NCBI RefSeq assembly: GCF_016783915.1
Contig: NZ_JADHVT010000008.1
Location: forward strand, 1-64,000
Direction of reading: 5' to 3'
Length of the DNA: 64,000 nt
From: Acidovorax sp.
GTDB lineage: Bacteria; Pseudomonadota; Gammaproteobacteria; Burkholderiales; Burkholderiaceae_C
The stretch's first letter is position 1. Each line of letters starts with the position of its first letter. Position numbers and translations under genes: made by a program. This document shows, piece after piece, positions 56,032 to 64,000 of the stretch. The notes under the pieces are model-generated. The model worked only from the letters and a program-made list of their open reading frames with translations. It was not told the origin of the DNA and searched no databases.

Positions 56032-56826
56032 ATGGCAGAGAACATTCAGAAATCGGCCAGCGACGTGGTGCTGCGGGTTGCCGGCATTTCCAAGCGCTTT
56101 GGCGGCCTGCAAGCCCTCTCCGACGTGGGCATCACCATTGAGCGAGGCCAGGTGTATGGCCTGATCGGCCCGAACGGCGCGGGCAAGACCACGTTCTTCA
56201 ACGTGATCACCGGCCTGTACACCCCCGACAGCGGCACCTTCGAACTCGCGGGCAAGCCCTACGAGCCCACGGCCGTGCACGAAGTGGCCAAGGCGGGCAT
56301 TGCGCGCACCTTCCAGAACATCCGTTTGTTTGCAGAAATGACGGCGCTGGAAAACGTGATGGTGGGCCGCCACATCCGCACCAAGTCCGGCCTGCTGGGC
56401 GCTGTGCTGCGCACCAAGGGCTTCAAGGAAGAAGAAGCCGCCATCGCCAAGCGTGCGCAGGAACTGCTCGACTACGTGGGCATTGGCAAGTTTGCCGACT
56501 ACAAGGCGCGTACCCTGAGCTACGGCGACCAGCGCCGCCTGGAGATCGCCCGGGCCCTGGCCACTGACCCGCAACTGATTGCGCTGGACGAGCCCGCCGC
56601 CGGCATGAATGCCACCGAAAAGGTGCTGCTGCGCGAGCTGATCGACCGCATCCGCAACGACAACCGCACCATCTTGCTCATCGAGCACGATGTGAAGCTG
56701 GTGATGGGCCTGTGTGACCGCGTGACGGTGCTGGACTACGGCAAGCAGATCGCCGAAGGCACACCTGCCACCGTGCAGAAGAATGAAAAAGTGATTGAGG
56801 CCTATCTGGGCACCGGAGGACATTGA
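56032..56826 (+). CDS. livG: Branched-chain amino acid ABC transporter ATPase LivG
   Basis: 264 residues. Walker A G46-PNGAGK-T53, signature LSYGDQRRLEIARAL, Walker B LIALDEPAAGMN and switch His (LLIEHDVKLV). The longer form and YGDQ signature mark LivG rather than LivF. livF starts 2 nt after its stop. Confidence 0.95.
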   Translation: MAENIQKSASDVVLRVAGISKRFGGLQALSDVGITIERGQVYGLIGPNGAGKTTFFNVITGLYTPDSGTFELAGKPYEPTAVHEVAKAGIARTFQNIRLFAEMTALENVMVGRHIRTKSGLLGAVLRTKGFKEEEAAIAKRAQELLDYVGIGKFADYKARTLSYGDQRRLEIARALATDPQLIALDEPAAGMNATEKVLLRELIDRIRNDNRTILLIEHDVKLVMGLCDRVTVLDYGKQIAEGTPATVQKNEKVIEAYLGTGGH

Positions 56827-56828
56827 GA

Positions 56829-57557
56829 ATGGCCGAAAAATCCAACAAGGTACTGCTGCAGGTCAAGGGCCTGAAGGTGGCCTACGGCGGTATCCAGGCC
56901 GTGAAGGGCGTGGACTTTGAAGTGCGCGAAGGCGAGCTGGTCTCGCTGATCGGCTCCAACGGTGCAGGCAAGACCACCACCATGAAGGCCATCACTGGCA
57001 CCCTGGCCATGAACGATGGCGACATCCTGTACCTGGGCGAAAGCATCAAGGGCAAGGGCGCCTGGGACCTGGTGAAAAAGGGCCTGGTGATGGTGCCGGA
57101 AGGCCGTGGCGTGTTCGCACGCATGACCATAACCGAGAACCTGCAGATGGGCGCCTACACCCGCAAGGACAAGGCGGGAATTCTGGCCGACATCGAGAAG
57201 ATGTTTACCATTTTCCCGCGCCTGCGCGAGCGCAAGGACCAGCTGGCCGGCACCATGTCCGGCGGTGAGCAGCAGATGCTGGCCATGGGCCGCGCGCTGA
57301 TGAGCCAGCCCAAGGTGTTGCTGCTGGACGAGCCCTCGATGGGCCTGTCGCCCATCATGGTGGACAAGATCTTTGAGGTGGTGCGCGACGTGTACGCCCT
57401 GGGCGTGACCATCGTGCTGGTGGAGCAGAACGCCAGCCGCGCGCTGGCGATTGCCGACCGTGGCTACGTCATGGAATCCGGCCTGATCACCATGTCGGGC
57501 CCCGGCCAGCAACTGCTCAACGACCCCAAGGTGCGTGCTGCCTACCTGGGCGAATAA
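56829..57557 (+). CDS. livF: Branched-chain amino acid ABC transporter ATPase LivF
   Basis: 242 residues. Walker A GSNGAGKTT (42-50), signature MSGGEQQMLAMGRAL, Walker B VLLLDEPSMGLSP. GGAGGAC lies before the ATG at 56829. Last gene of livHMGF, followed by an intrinsic terminator. Confidence 0.95.
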   Translation: MAEKSNKVLLQVKGLKVAYGGIQAVKGVDFEVREGELVSLIGSNGAGKTTTMKAITGTLAMNDGDILYLGESIKGKGAWDLVKKGLVMVPEGRGVFARMTITENLQMGAYTRKDKAGILADIEKMFTIFPRLRERKDQLAGTMSGGEQQMLAMGRALMSQPKVLLLDEPSMGLSPIMVDKIFEVVRDVYALGVTIVLVEQNASRALAIADRGYVMESGLITMSGPGQQLLNDPKVRAAYLGE

Positions 57558-57605
57558 GCGGCTGCAAGCCTGCGCACCGCTTGTGTGGTGCGGCTGCTTT
57601 CCAGC

Positions 57606-57634
57606 AAGGCACTCCCTCGGGAGTGCCTTTTTTT
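57606..57634 (+). terminator. Intrinsic terminator after livHMGF
   Basis: AAGGCACTCC/GGAGTGCCTT, 10 bp stem, CTCG loop, seven T's. Confidence 0.9.
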
Positions 57635-57667
57635 GTGCCTGGAGATGCTGTGGGTGGTGAAATAATT

Positions 57668-57724
57668 TGCTATTAAATATATAGCTGTCAAGGTATGTAA
57701 CACCGGCGCAATCGGCTGATTTTG
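57668..57724 (+). repeat. Dispersed repeat, copy after livF
   Basis: TTGCTATTAAATATATAGCT is followed by GTCAAGGTATGTAACACCGG and CGGCTGATTTTG. Confidence 0.65.
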
Positions 57725-57770
57725 TTCATAATCTGCCGCTTCGTTCACCCACCCAGCCTGTCGCCCTCAC

Positions 57771-58133
57771 ATGAACGCGCTCCAATCTCTGCCCATTTCG
57801 CTGCAAACGGTGTTGCTGCTCACTGCCAGCAATATCTTCATGACCTTTGCCTGGTACGGCCACCTGAAGAACCTCGCGTCCTCGCCGTGGTACGTCGCCG
57901 CCCTTGTCAGCTGGGGCATTGCGCTGTTTGAGTACCTGCTGCAGGTGCCTGCCAACCGCATTGGCTTCACCCAGTTCAACGTGGGGCAGCTCAAGATCAT
58001 GCAGGAGGTCATCACGCTGGGCGTGTTTGTACCCTTCGCCGTGTTCTACATGGGCCAACCCCTGAAATGGGACTACCTCTGGGCCGGGCTCTGCCTGGTA
58101 GGTGCGGTGTATTTCATCTTCCGGGGCGCCTGA
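57771..58133 (+). CDS. DMT family protein (DUF486)
   Basis: 120 residues with about four helices, the size of DUF486 proteins. Segments: TASNIFMTFAWYGHLK, VSWGIALFEYLLQVPANRIG, FTQFNVGQLKIMQEVITLGVF. Small-multidrug-resistance-like membrane protein; function unknown. The start follows the repeat at 57668 by 46 bp. Confidence 0.88.
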   Translation: MNALQSLPISLQTVLLLTASNIFMTFAWYGHLKNLASSPWYVAALVSWGIALFEYLLQVPANRIGFTQFNVGQLKIMQEVITLGVFVPFAVFYMGQPLKWDYLWAGLCLVGAVYFIFRGA

Positions 58134-58240
58134 CGACAGAACATCCGAACGGCCGGCGCCCCGCCGCCTATCGCGCCATGCGCATGACTGTATGAGGCGG
58201 CGGCATCAGTCCCTGCAGGGCGCACGGTTAAACTCGTCAT

Positions 58241-58267
58241 GTCACGAAAGCGTCATGGTTTTGTCAT
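58241..58267 (+). promoter_or_regulatory. Candidate Pho box upstream of DUF47-pit
   Basis: GTCAC, GTCAT and GTCAT occur at 58241, 58252 and 58263, exactly 11 nt apart. The third ends 45 nt before the DUF47 start. PhoB sites in proteobacteria consist of CTGTCAT-type 7-mers with 11 nt periodicity. The bases before each GTCA are less well matched than in E. coli. Confidence 0.55.
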
Positions 58268-58311
58268 GGCGCGGCCTTTCCTCACCATTCGTTCCCGATC
58301 CAGGAGTTTTC

Positions 58312-58959
58312 ATGCTGTTTGCCAAGCTGTTGCCACGCGAAGGCAATTTTTTCGAAATGTTCAACCAGCATGCGGACCGCATCGTCGAGGCGGCCCGGGC
58401 CTTCTCGCAACTGGTGGCCAACTACAGCGACCCGCACCTGCGCGACAAGTACAACCAGGATGTGGACAACGCCGAGCGTGCCGCCGACCGTGTGACGCAC
58501 GAGGTGAACAAGGCCATCCACAAGACCTTCATCACCCCCATCGACCGCGAGCAGATCCACACGCTGATCAACACCATGGACGATGTGGCCGACCTGATCC
58601 AGGACTCGGCTGAAACCATGGCGCTGTACGACGTGCGCCACATGACGGAAGAAATCACGCGCCTCACGGACCTGAGCCTCAAGTGCTGCGAACGTCTGCG
58701 CGATGCCGTCAAGCTGCTGGACAAGATCGCCGACCCGGCCGTGGCCGAGGCCGCGCTCAAGACCTGCGAAGAAATCGACAGGCTCGAATCCGACGCCGAC
58801 CGCGTGATGCGCAGCGCCATGAGCAAGCTGTTCCGCGAGGAGCCTGATGTGCGCGAGGTGATCAAGCTCAAGGCCATCTACGAGCTGCTGGAGACGATCA
58901 CCGACAAGTGCGAGGACGTGGCCAACTGCATCGAGGGCATCGTCCTCGAGAACTCCTGA
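58312..58959 (+). CDS. DUF47 family protein (PhoU-like Pit accessory protein)
   Basis: 215 residues, largely helical: FFEMFNQHADRIVEAARAFSQLV and TFITPIDREQIHTLINTMDDVADLIQDSAETM are DUF47 (PhoU-like) signatures. Such proteins modulate the Pit phosphate transporter, whose gene follows by 19 nt. The ATG at 58312 has CAGGAG upstream. An upstream Pho box suggests phosphate control. Confidence 0.92.
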   Translation: MLFAKLLPREGNFFEMFNQHADRIVEAARAFSQLVANYSDPHLRDKYNQDVDNAERAADRVTHEVNKAIHKTFITPIDREQIHTLINTMDDVADLIQDSAETMALYDVRHMTEEITRLTDLSLKCCERLRDAVKLLDKIADPAVAEAALKTCEEIDRLESDADRVMRSAMSKLFREEPDVREVIKLKAIYELLETITDKCEDVANCIEGIVLENS

Positions 58960-58978
58960 TCCGCGCAGGCTGACCAGT

Positions 58979-59989
58979 ATGGAAACCGTACAGACGGCCC
59001 TCTGGGTTGTGGTTCTGCTTGTGGCCCTGGCAATCCTGTTCGACTTCATGAACGGGTTCCACGACGCGGCCAATTCGATCGCCACGGTGGTCTCCACCGG
59101 CGTGCTCAAGCCCGCTCAGGCGGTGCTGTTTGCCGCCTTCTTCAACTTTGTGGCGATCTTTGTCTTTCATCTGAGCGTGGCAGCGACGGTGGGCAAGGGC
59201 ATCGTGCAGCCCGGCATTGTGGACACGCACGTGGTGTTTGGCGCCCTGGTGGGCGCGATCACCTGGAACGTGATCACCTGGTACTACGGTATCCCCAGCA
59301 GCTCCTCGCACGCGCTCATCGGCGGCATCGTGGGGGCCGTGATTGCCAAGGCTGGTGCGGGCGCGCTGATCTCGGCGGGCATCCTCAAGACCGTGGCGTT
59401 CATCTTTGTCTCTCCGCTGCTGGGGTTTGCGCTGGGCTCGCTCATGATGGTGGCCGTGGCCTGGATCTTCCGGCGCACGCGCCCGAGCAAGGTGGACAAA
59501 TGGTTCCGCCGGTTGCAGCTGGTATCTGCAGGCGCCTACAGCCTGGGGCATGGCGGCAACGACGCGCAAAAGACCATTGGCATCATCTGGCTGCTGCTGA
59601 TTGCCACGGGGTACTCGTCGGCGTCTGACGCTTCGCCCCCTGCCTGGGCCATCATCAGCTGCTACGTGGCCATTGGCCTGGGCACGATGTTTGGCGGCTG
59701 GCGCATTGTGAAGACCATGGGCCAGAAGATCACCAAGCTCAAGCCCGTGGGCGGCTTCTGTGCCGAAACGGGCGGGGCGCTGACCTTGTTCCTGGCCACC
59801 ACGCTGGGTATTCCTGTGTCCACCACGCACACCATCACGGGCGCCATCGTCGGTGTGGGCTCCACCCAGCGCGCCAGCGCCGTGCGCTGGGGCGTGGCGG
59901 GCAACATCATCTGGGCGTGGATTCTGACCATCCCGGCGAGCGCCTTCGTGGCCGCCGTCGCCTACTGGATCAGCCTGCAGCTGTTCTGA
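58979..59989 (+). CDS. pit: Inorganic phosphate transporter, PiT family
   Basis: 336 residues, about ten helices. The inverted-repeat signature GFHDAANSIATVV appears in the N-half (about 23-35) and GHGGNDAQKTIGII in the C-half (about 191-204). It carries phosphate with protons or sodium, probably with the DUF47 protein upstream. Confidence 0.95.
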   Translation: METVQTALWVVVLLVALAILFDFMNGFHDAANSIATVVSTGVLKPAQAVLFAAFFNFVAIFVFHLSVAATVGKGIVQPGIVDTHVVFGALVGAITWNVITWYYGIPSSSSHALIGGIVGAVIAKAGAGALISAGILKTVAFIFVSPLLGFALGSLMMVAVAWIFRRTRPSKVDKWFRRLQLVSAGAYSLGHGGNDAQKTIGIIWLLLIATGYSSASDASPPAWAIISCYVAIGLGTMFGGWRIVKTMGQKITKLKPVGGFCAETGGALTLFLATTLGIPVSTTHTITGAIVGVGSTQRASAVRWGVAGNIIWAWILTIPASAFVAAVAYWISLQLF

Positions 59990-60007
59990 TGGCCGAGTGG
60001 TCGTGAA

Positions 60008-60074
60008 TGCTATTGAATAGATAGCATTCAAGGCAATCAACACTAGCGCATACGCCCCATTGAGTGTGAATTTG
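60008..60074 (+). repeat. Dispersed repeat, copy after pit
   Basis: TGCTATTGAATAGATAGCAT is followed by CAAGGCAATCAACACTAGCG and ACGCCCCATTG. Confidence 0.65.
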
Positions 60075-60106
60075 ATGGGGCGTTTGCATTGGCGCCTGCC
60101 AGCGGA

Positions 60107-60553
60107 TCACTGCGAGATCTTGCGCGCTTCCTCGATCTGGTACTCAAAGTACCGCTGGAAACTGAATGCCAGGCTGGCCATCAGTACCGTTGTCCCGATC
60201 AGCAGGGACACCACGATGGCGCCCACGGTGATCCATTGCGTCCTGCCCGGTGCGGCGTCCGGTGCGGCGCTGGGGTTGTAGCGCGCATTCCATGCCTCGG
60301 GTGTCATCAGCGCGTACAGGATGGCACGCAGCGCACAGGCGGCAATCGTGAAGCCCAGCAGCGGTATCAGTACCCAGCTGTAGTGGTCGTCCTGGCCGAG
60401 TTGCTGCACCCGCTGAATGCCATAGATGCCCAGCGCCGTGGGGATGGGCAACAACCAGCCGAGCATGTCGGACAGGCCATGAAGGTAAAAGCGGTGCAGG
60501 CCCAGGGGTCCGCCGACAAAGGCGAGCCAGGCGGCTACGGTTTTGTTTTTCAT
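60107..60553 (-). CDS. TM2 domain-containing protein
   Basis: 148 residues. N-terminal TM2-type sequence MKNKTVAAWLAFVGGPLGLHRFYLHG, with two further helices (about 70-95 and 115-135). Family function is unknown. The ATG at 60553 is 10 nt downstream of the GNAT stop, so they are probably cotranscribed. Confidence 0.85.
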   Translation of the reverse strand: MKNKTVAAWLAFVGGPLGLHRFYLHGLSDMLGWLLPIPTALGIYGIQRVQQLGQDDHYSWVLIPLLGFTIAACALRAILYALMTPEAWNARYNPSAAPDAAPGRTQWITVGAIVVSLLIGTTVLMASLAFSFQRYFEYQIEEARKISQ

Positions 60554-60563
60554 GGGTGCCGCG

Positions 60564-61085
60564 CTATTCGGGAGAAGTGGTGTCGCCCGCGCCCAGGGTC
60601 TTTTCCATGAGCACGATGTCGCGCCAGGCGCCGAACTTCCAGCCCACCGAGCGCATGATGCCCACATCGGTGAAGCCCAGGGCCCGGTGCACGCCGATCG
60701 AGCCTGCGTTGGCAGAGTCGCCAATCACCGCCAGCAGCTTGCGCACGCCAGCCGCTTCGGCCTGTACCGCCAGCTCGGCCAGCAGCTTGCGGCCCAGGCC
60801 CATGCCGCGGGCCTGGTCGGCCACGTAGATCGAGTCTTCGGCCGAGAAGCGGTAGGCCGGGCGGGGCTTGAACCAGTTGGCATAGGCAAAGCCCAGCACT
60901 TGACCGTCTTTCTCCGCTACCAGCCAGGGCAGGCCACGCGCCAGCACGTCAGCGCGGCGGCTTGCCATGTCGGCTTCGGAGGGGGGATCTATCTCGAAGG
61001 TGCCCGTGCCGTGGAGCACATGGTGTTGGTAAATGGCCGTGATGGCAGGAATATCGCTGTCAGTGCTGGGGCGGATAGAGGGCAT
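60564..61085 (-). CDS. GNAT family N-acetyltransferase
   Basis: 173 residues of the Pat/MnaT type: IRPSTDSDIPAITAIYQHHVLHGTGTFE, then ADQARGMGLGRKLLAEL as the acetyl-CoA site and LLAVIGDSANAGSIGVHRALGF. Relatives acetylate methionine sulfoximine, phosphinothricin or amino acids. The start overlaps the rpsP promoter region on the other strand. Confidence 0.88.
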   Translation of the reverse strand: MPSIRPSTDSDIPAITAIYQHHVLHGTGTFEIDPPSEADMASRRADVLARGLPWLVAEKDGQVLGFAYANWFKPRPAYRFSAEDSIYVADQARGMGLGRKLLAELAVQAEAAGVRKLLAVIGDSANAGSIGVHRALGFTDVGIMRSVGWKFGAWRDIVLMEKTLGAGDTTSPE

Positions 61086-61099
61086 TTTGGGGAAATGGA

Positions 61100-61105
61100 T
61101 ATAAT
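61100..61105 (+). promoter_or_regulatory. Candidate -10 for the rpsP operon
   Basis: TATAAT lies about 130 nt upstream of rpsP. No convincing -35 is seen at the right spacing. Confidence 0.35.
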
Positions 61106-61230
61106 CGCAGGCTTTGCAGCGTGTCGCTGGCCGGGTGGCCATGTCGCGTGTCTCAAGCGTTGCGAATATGGTTGCGAACACTGTGGCTTACGGCAAATGT
61201 TGCCGGAGTTCACCACCCGAAGGATAAATC

Positions 61231-61482
61231 ATGGTCGTCATTCGACTCTCCCGCGGCGGCTCCAAGGGCCGTCCTTTCTTCAATATCGTCGTTGCTGACA
61301 AGCGCGTGCGCCGTGATGGCCGCTTCATCGAGCGCATCGGCTTCTACAACCCCACCGCCAAGGAATCCGAAGAAGGCCTGCGCATCGTGCAAGACCGCCT
61401 GGCTTACTGGGTGGGCGTTGGCGCACAGTCCTCCCCCACGGTGGACCGCCTGATCAAGCAAGCCGCCAAGAAGGCTGCTTAA
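61231..61482 (+). CDS. rpsP: 30S ribosomal protein S16
   Basis: 83 residues: [20 protein letters not shown] and [13 protein letters not shown] are typical of S16. AAGGAT precedes the ATG. First gene of rpsP-rimM-trmD-rplS. Confidence 0.97.
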   Translation: MVVIRLSRGGSKGRPFFNIVVADKRVRRDGRFIERIGFYNPTAKESEEGLRIVQDRLAYWVGVGAQSSPTVDRLIKQAAKKAA

Positions 61483-61490
61483 AGCTCCCT

Positions 61491-61537
61491 GAAAAGGGCG
61501 GGTTCCGTCGGCTGGTCTGGCGGAACCCGCCCTTTTC
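61491..61537 (+). terminator. Strong hairpin between rpsP and rimM
   Basis: A perfect 17 bp inverted repeat, GAAAAGGGCGGGTTCCG and its complement, with a 13 nt loop; only four T's follow the GC stem. It may attenuate transcription into rimM or stabilise rpsP mRNA. Confidence 0.7.
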
Positions 61538-61556
61538 TCATTCTGGATTCACTGCC

Positions 61557-62129
61557 ATGGCCACCACACCGTTGACCCTCGAACCCGCAGAACTGCCTGC
61601 CGATGCCGTTGAAGTGGGGCGCATCGCGGATGCCTGGGGCGTCAAGGGCTGGTTCAAGGTGCTGCCGCACAGCAGCAATCCCGAGGCGCTTTTTTCGTCC
61701 AAACGCTGGTACCTGCAGCCCTCCGAGCGGGGTGCCAAGACCTTCAGTGGCACCGTGTTGCTGCCCATCCGCCAGGCCAAGGACCATTCGGACTCCGTAG
61801 TGGCCTGGGCGCAGGGCATTGACGACCGCAATGGCGCGGAGGCACTGCGGGGTGCGCGGATTTTTGTGCCACGGTCCAGTTTTCCATCCACCTCCGAAGA
61901 CGAGTACTACTGGGTCGATCTGATCGGCCTGTCGGTCTTCAACCGTGAAGGTGTGGCGCTGGGTGAGGTGCGCGAGTTGATGTCTACCGGCCCCCAGACC
62001 GTGCTGGTGCTGGCCTATGAGCAGGACGGCAAGGCACAGGAGCGCATGATTCCGTTTGTCTCGGCCTTCGTGGACAAGGTGGATCTGGCCGAAAAACGCA
62101 TCACCGTGGACTGGCAGCCCGACTACTGA
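61557..62129 (+). CDS. rimM: Ribosome maturation factor RimM
   Basis: 190 residues: VEVGRIADAWGVKGWFKVLP (RimM N-domain) and YYWVDLIGLSVFNREGVALGEV (PRC-like domain). It assists 30S maturation by binding S19. Follows the rpsP hairpin by 20 nt. Confidence 0.95.
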   Translation: MATTPLTLEPAELPADAVEVGRIADAWGVKGWFKVLPHSSNPEALFSSKRWYLQPSERGAKTFSGTVLLPIRQAKDHSDSVVAWAQGIDDRNGAEALRGARIFVPRSSFPSTSEDEYYWVDLIGLSVFNREGVALGEVRELMSTGPQTVLVLAYEQDGKAQERMIPFVSAFVDKVDLAEKRITVDWQPDY

Positions 62130-62153
62130 CCGCGCCGTCACGAGCCGCGCCCT

Positions 62154-62912
62154 ATGCGCTTTGACATCATCACCCTCTTTCCCGAGCTGTTCGCGCCCTT
62201 CCTGGCGAGCGGTGTGACCCGGCGCGCCTACGCGAGCGGCCAGGTCGATGTGCGCCTGTGGAACCCACGGGACTATGCCGACGGCAACTACCGCCGGGTG
62301 GATGACCGCCCGTTTGGCGGTGGCCCGGGCATGGTGATGATGGCTGAGCCCTTGGCGCGGTGTCTTGCGGCCATCCGGGCAGAGCGTGGTGAGCCCGAGG
62401 GCGGCGAGGCGCCGCTGGTTCTTTTTTCTCCCATTGGCGAGTCGCTGAACCACGCCGCCGTGGAGCGCTGGTCTGCCAGCGAGGGGGCCGTGTTGCTGTG
62501 TGGACGCTATGAAGGCATCGACCAGCGGTTCATTGACACCCATGTGAATGTCCAGATGAGCCTGGGCGACTTCGTGCTCTCGGGCGGCGAGATTGCCGCC
62601 ATGGCCCTGCTGGACGCCGTGGCGCGCCTGCAGCCCGGTGTGCTCAACGACGAGGGCAGCCACCAGCTCGACAGCTTCAATCCCGCGCTCGATGGTCTGC
62701 TGGACTGCCCGCATTACACGCGGCCCGAAGAGTGGGCAGGGCAGCAGGTGCCAGCGGCCCTCCTGTCGGGTCATCATGCGCAGATCGAGCGCTGGCGGCG
62801 TGATCAGCGCTTGGCCACCACGGCCCGCCACCGGCCTGATCTCATCGATGCTGCGCGCAAAGCGGGGCGTTTGGCACCCGCCGATGAGGCGGTATTGGCC
62901 AAGCTCGGCTAA
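62154..62912 (+). CDS. trmD: tRNA (guanine-N1)-methyltransferase
   Basis: 252 residues: MRFDIITLFPELFAPFL, DDRPFGGGPGMVMMAEPL and LCGRYEGIDQRF, then SLGDFVLSGGE; all typical of the TrmD trefoil-knot SAM enzyme. It methylates G37 of tRNA. Confidence 0.97.
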   Translation: MRFDIITLFPELFAPFLASGVTRRAYASGQVDVRLWNPRDYADGNYRRVDDRPFGGGPGMVMMAEPLARCLAAIRAERGEPEGGEAPLVLFSPIGESLNHAAVERWSASEGAVLLCGRYEGIDQRFIDTHVNVQMSLGDFVLSGGEIAAMALLDAVARLQPGVLNDEGSHQLDSFNPALDGLLDCPHYTRPEEWAGQQVPAALLSGHHAQIERWRRDQRLATTARHRPDLIDAARKAGRLAPADEAVLAKLG

Positions 62913-62923
62913 ATTGCTATAAT
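62895..62923 (+). promoter_or_regulatory. Internal promoter before rplS
   Basis: TTGGCC and TGCTATAAT (extended -10) are 17 nt apart, at the end of trmD. Confidence 0.65.
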
Positions 62924-63040
62924 CAAAGGCTTTTCGATCCTCTGGCCGGCCGTTTTGCCTGGGAGTTCTCCCGCAAAACACTGAGACGTCAATCCCGATG
63001 CAGCCATTTTTGGCGCGGACAAGATCACTAGGAAACTCAC

Positions 63041-63427
63041 ATGAACCTGATCCAGACCCTGGAAGCGGAAGAAATCGCCCGCTTGAACAAGACCATCCCC
63101 GAATTCGCCCCTGGTGACACCGTCATCGTGAGCGTGAACGTGGTGGAAGGTACCCGCAAGCGTGTGCAGGCTTACGAAGGTGTGGTGATTGCCAAGCGCA
63201 ATCGCGGCCTGAACAGCGGCTTCACCGTGCGCAAGATCTCCAGCGGCGAAGGCGTGGAACGTACGTTCCAGACCTACAGCCCGTTGATCGCCGGCATCGA
63301 AGTCAAGCGCCGCGGCGACGTGCGCCGTGCGAAGCTGTACTACCTGCGTGACCGCAGCGGCAAGTCGGCACGTATTAAGGAAAAGCTGCCACAACGCGTC
63401 AAGGTTGCTGCCGCCACCGCCGCTTAA
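63041..63427 (+). CDS. rplS: 50S ribosomal protein L19
   Basis: 128 residues: [57 protein letters not shown]; a typical L19. It is separated from trmD by 128 bp holding its own promoter. Confidence 0.97.
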   Translation: MNLIQTLEAEEIARLNKTIPEFAPGDTVIVSVNVVEGTRKRVQAYEGVVIAKRNRGLNSGFTVRKISSGEGVERTFQTYSPLIAGIEVKRRGDVRRAKLYYLRDRSGKSARIKEKLPQRVKVAAATAA

Positions 63428-63455
63428 TTCAAGCAAGGCGAGGGCCTGTCCTGAC

Positions 63456-63490
63456 AAGCCGCTACAGCATCAGCCTGTAGCGGCTTTTTG
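63456..63490 (+). terminator. Intrinsic terminator after rplS
   Basis: AAGCCGCTACAG/CTGTAGCGGCTT, 12 bp stem, 7 nt loop, then T's. Confidence 0.9.
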
Positions 63491-63518
63491 CTTTTTTGGT
63501 CCGTGGAACCTGCTTCTT

Positions 63519-64000
63519 GTGAACCCTACTTCTCCTCCTGCCGTGTCGTCGGTCATTGCGCCTTTGTCGAGTCTGCCCGATTTTGACCCCCGCATGGTGC
63601 CGGTGGTGGGTGTGGATGCCCACCTGCCCGCCGTGTCACTGGCTGCGCAAACGCCCGATGCTTTGCGCGCGCGTTTTGCGCAACCACCCCAGTGGGAGCC
63701 AGAGGTGGTGCTGGAGAAGCAATTCATGAACCGCGAGCCAGCCCATGCGTCCGTGTTGCTGGCTATCGTGTTGCGCGAGCAGCCCGTGGTGCTGTTGACG
63801 GAGCGCACTGCACACCTGTCCACGCATTCCGGGCAGGTCGCTTTCCCGGGTGGTCGCGCCGATCCGGAAGATGCCAGCCCTGCCGAAACCGCCTTGCGCG
63901 AAGCACAGGAGGAAGTGGGGCTGGACCGGGAGTTTGTCGAGGTGCTGGGAATCTTGCCAACCTATGTGACTGGATCGTCGTTCATCATCACTCCAGTGGT
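63519..64000 (+). CDS. CoA pyrophosphatase (Nudix, NudL-like), partial
   Basis: N-terminal 160 residues; the gene runs off the window. The start is probably GTG 63519. The UPF0035 signature LLTERTAHLSTHSGQVAFPGG and Nudix box LREAQEEVGL mark a CoA diphosphatase, which hydrolyses CoA to 3',5'-ADP and 4'-phosphopantetheine. Its C-terminus is not visible. Confidence 0.88.
   Translation, partial: MNPTSPPAVSSVIAPLSSLPDFDPRMVPVVGVDAHLPAVSLAAQTPDALRARFAQPPQWEPEVVLEKQFMNREPAHASVLLAIVLREQPVVLLTERTAHLSTHSGQVAFPGGRADPEDASPAETALREAQEEVGLDREFVEVLGILPTYVTGSSFIITPV

Overview
The window is high-GC, gene-dense chromosomal DNA of a betaproteobacterium, most likely Comamonadaceae (Acidovorax or a close relative). 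This is inferred from gene content (tripartite tricarboxylate transporter TctBA, DUF3422 protein, PiT/DUF47 pair, LivHMGF) and from a ~60 bp dispersed repeat that I associate with Acidovorax-like genomes; no database search was run. I saw no rRNA, tRNA, CRISPR array, insertion sequence, prophage or plasmid genes. The window begins just downstream of a gene on the minus strand and ends inside a CoA-pyrophosphatase gene.

Layout. 1-4500: structured repeat DNA, then a minus-strand cluster (S1C protease, MoxR ATPase, DUF58, BatA-like VWA protein). 4642-8853: TatD hydrolase, deoxyinosine glycosylase, SpeE-like protein and a stand-alone GspE/PilB ATPase. 9054-13576: TctBA, DUF3422 and an EamA exporter. 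13630-20137: M48 protease with an SH3 protein, an atypical SDR, and a TRAP-type binding protein overlapping a GGDEF-EAL protein. 20235-25299: EamA exporter, quinone oxidoreductase with Nudix protein, and a LysR regulator divergent from an SBF-like symporter. 25368-31810: NptA-like Na/phosphate transporter and ribF-ileS-lspA. 31978-38103: HNH endonuclease, a ~370 bp palindromic element, a lipoprotein hydrolase, paired acyl-CoA dehydrogenases, a YceH-like protein and purN. 38375-46409: six-EF-hand protein, two-component system, DUF1653, M48 protease, RsmB-like methyltransferase and fatty acid desaturase. 46673-53634: rpmB-rpmG, trxB, Crp/Fnr regulator, ftsK-lolA-rarA. 53992-59989: livHMGF, DUF486, and DUF47-pit. 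60107-64000: TM2 protein, GNAT, rpsP-rimM-trmD-rplS, and a partial nudL.

Most of this is core metabolism and transport. The least explained features are: (i) about 15 copies of a ~60 bp TGCTAT/ATAGCT repeat, of which four to five lie in frame inside genes and one encodes most of the LolA signal peptide; (ii) a ~370 bp element that folds back on itself between the HNH nuclease and a lipoprotein gene; (iii) a solute-binding protein translationally coupled to a c-di-GMP enzyme; (iv) candidate Pho boxes in front of both phosphate transport loci; (v) palindromic operators at two divergent promoters; and (vi) a terminator-like hairpin at the predicted transcription start of the liv operon. I did not find a complete multi-gene system that I would call undescribed.
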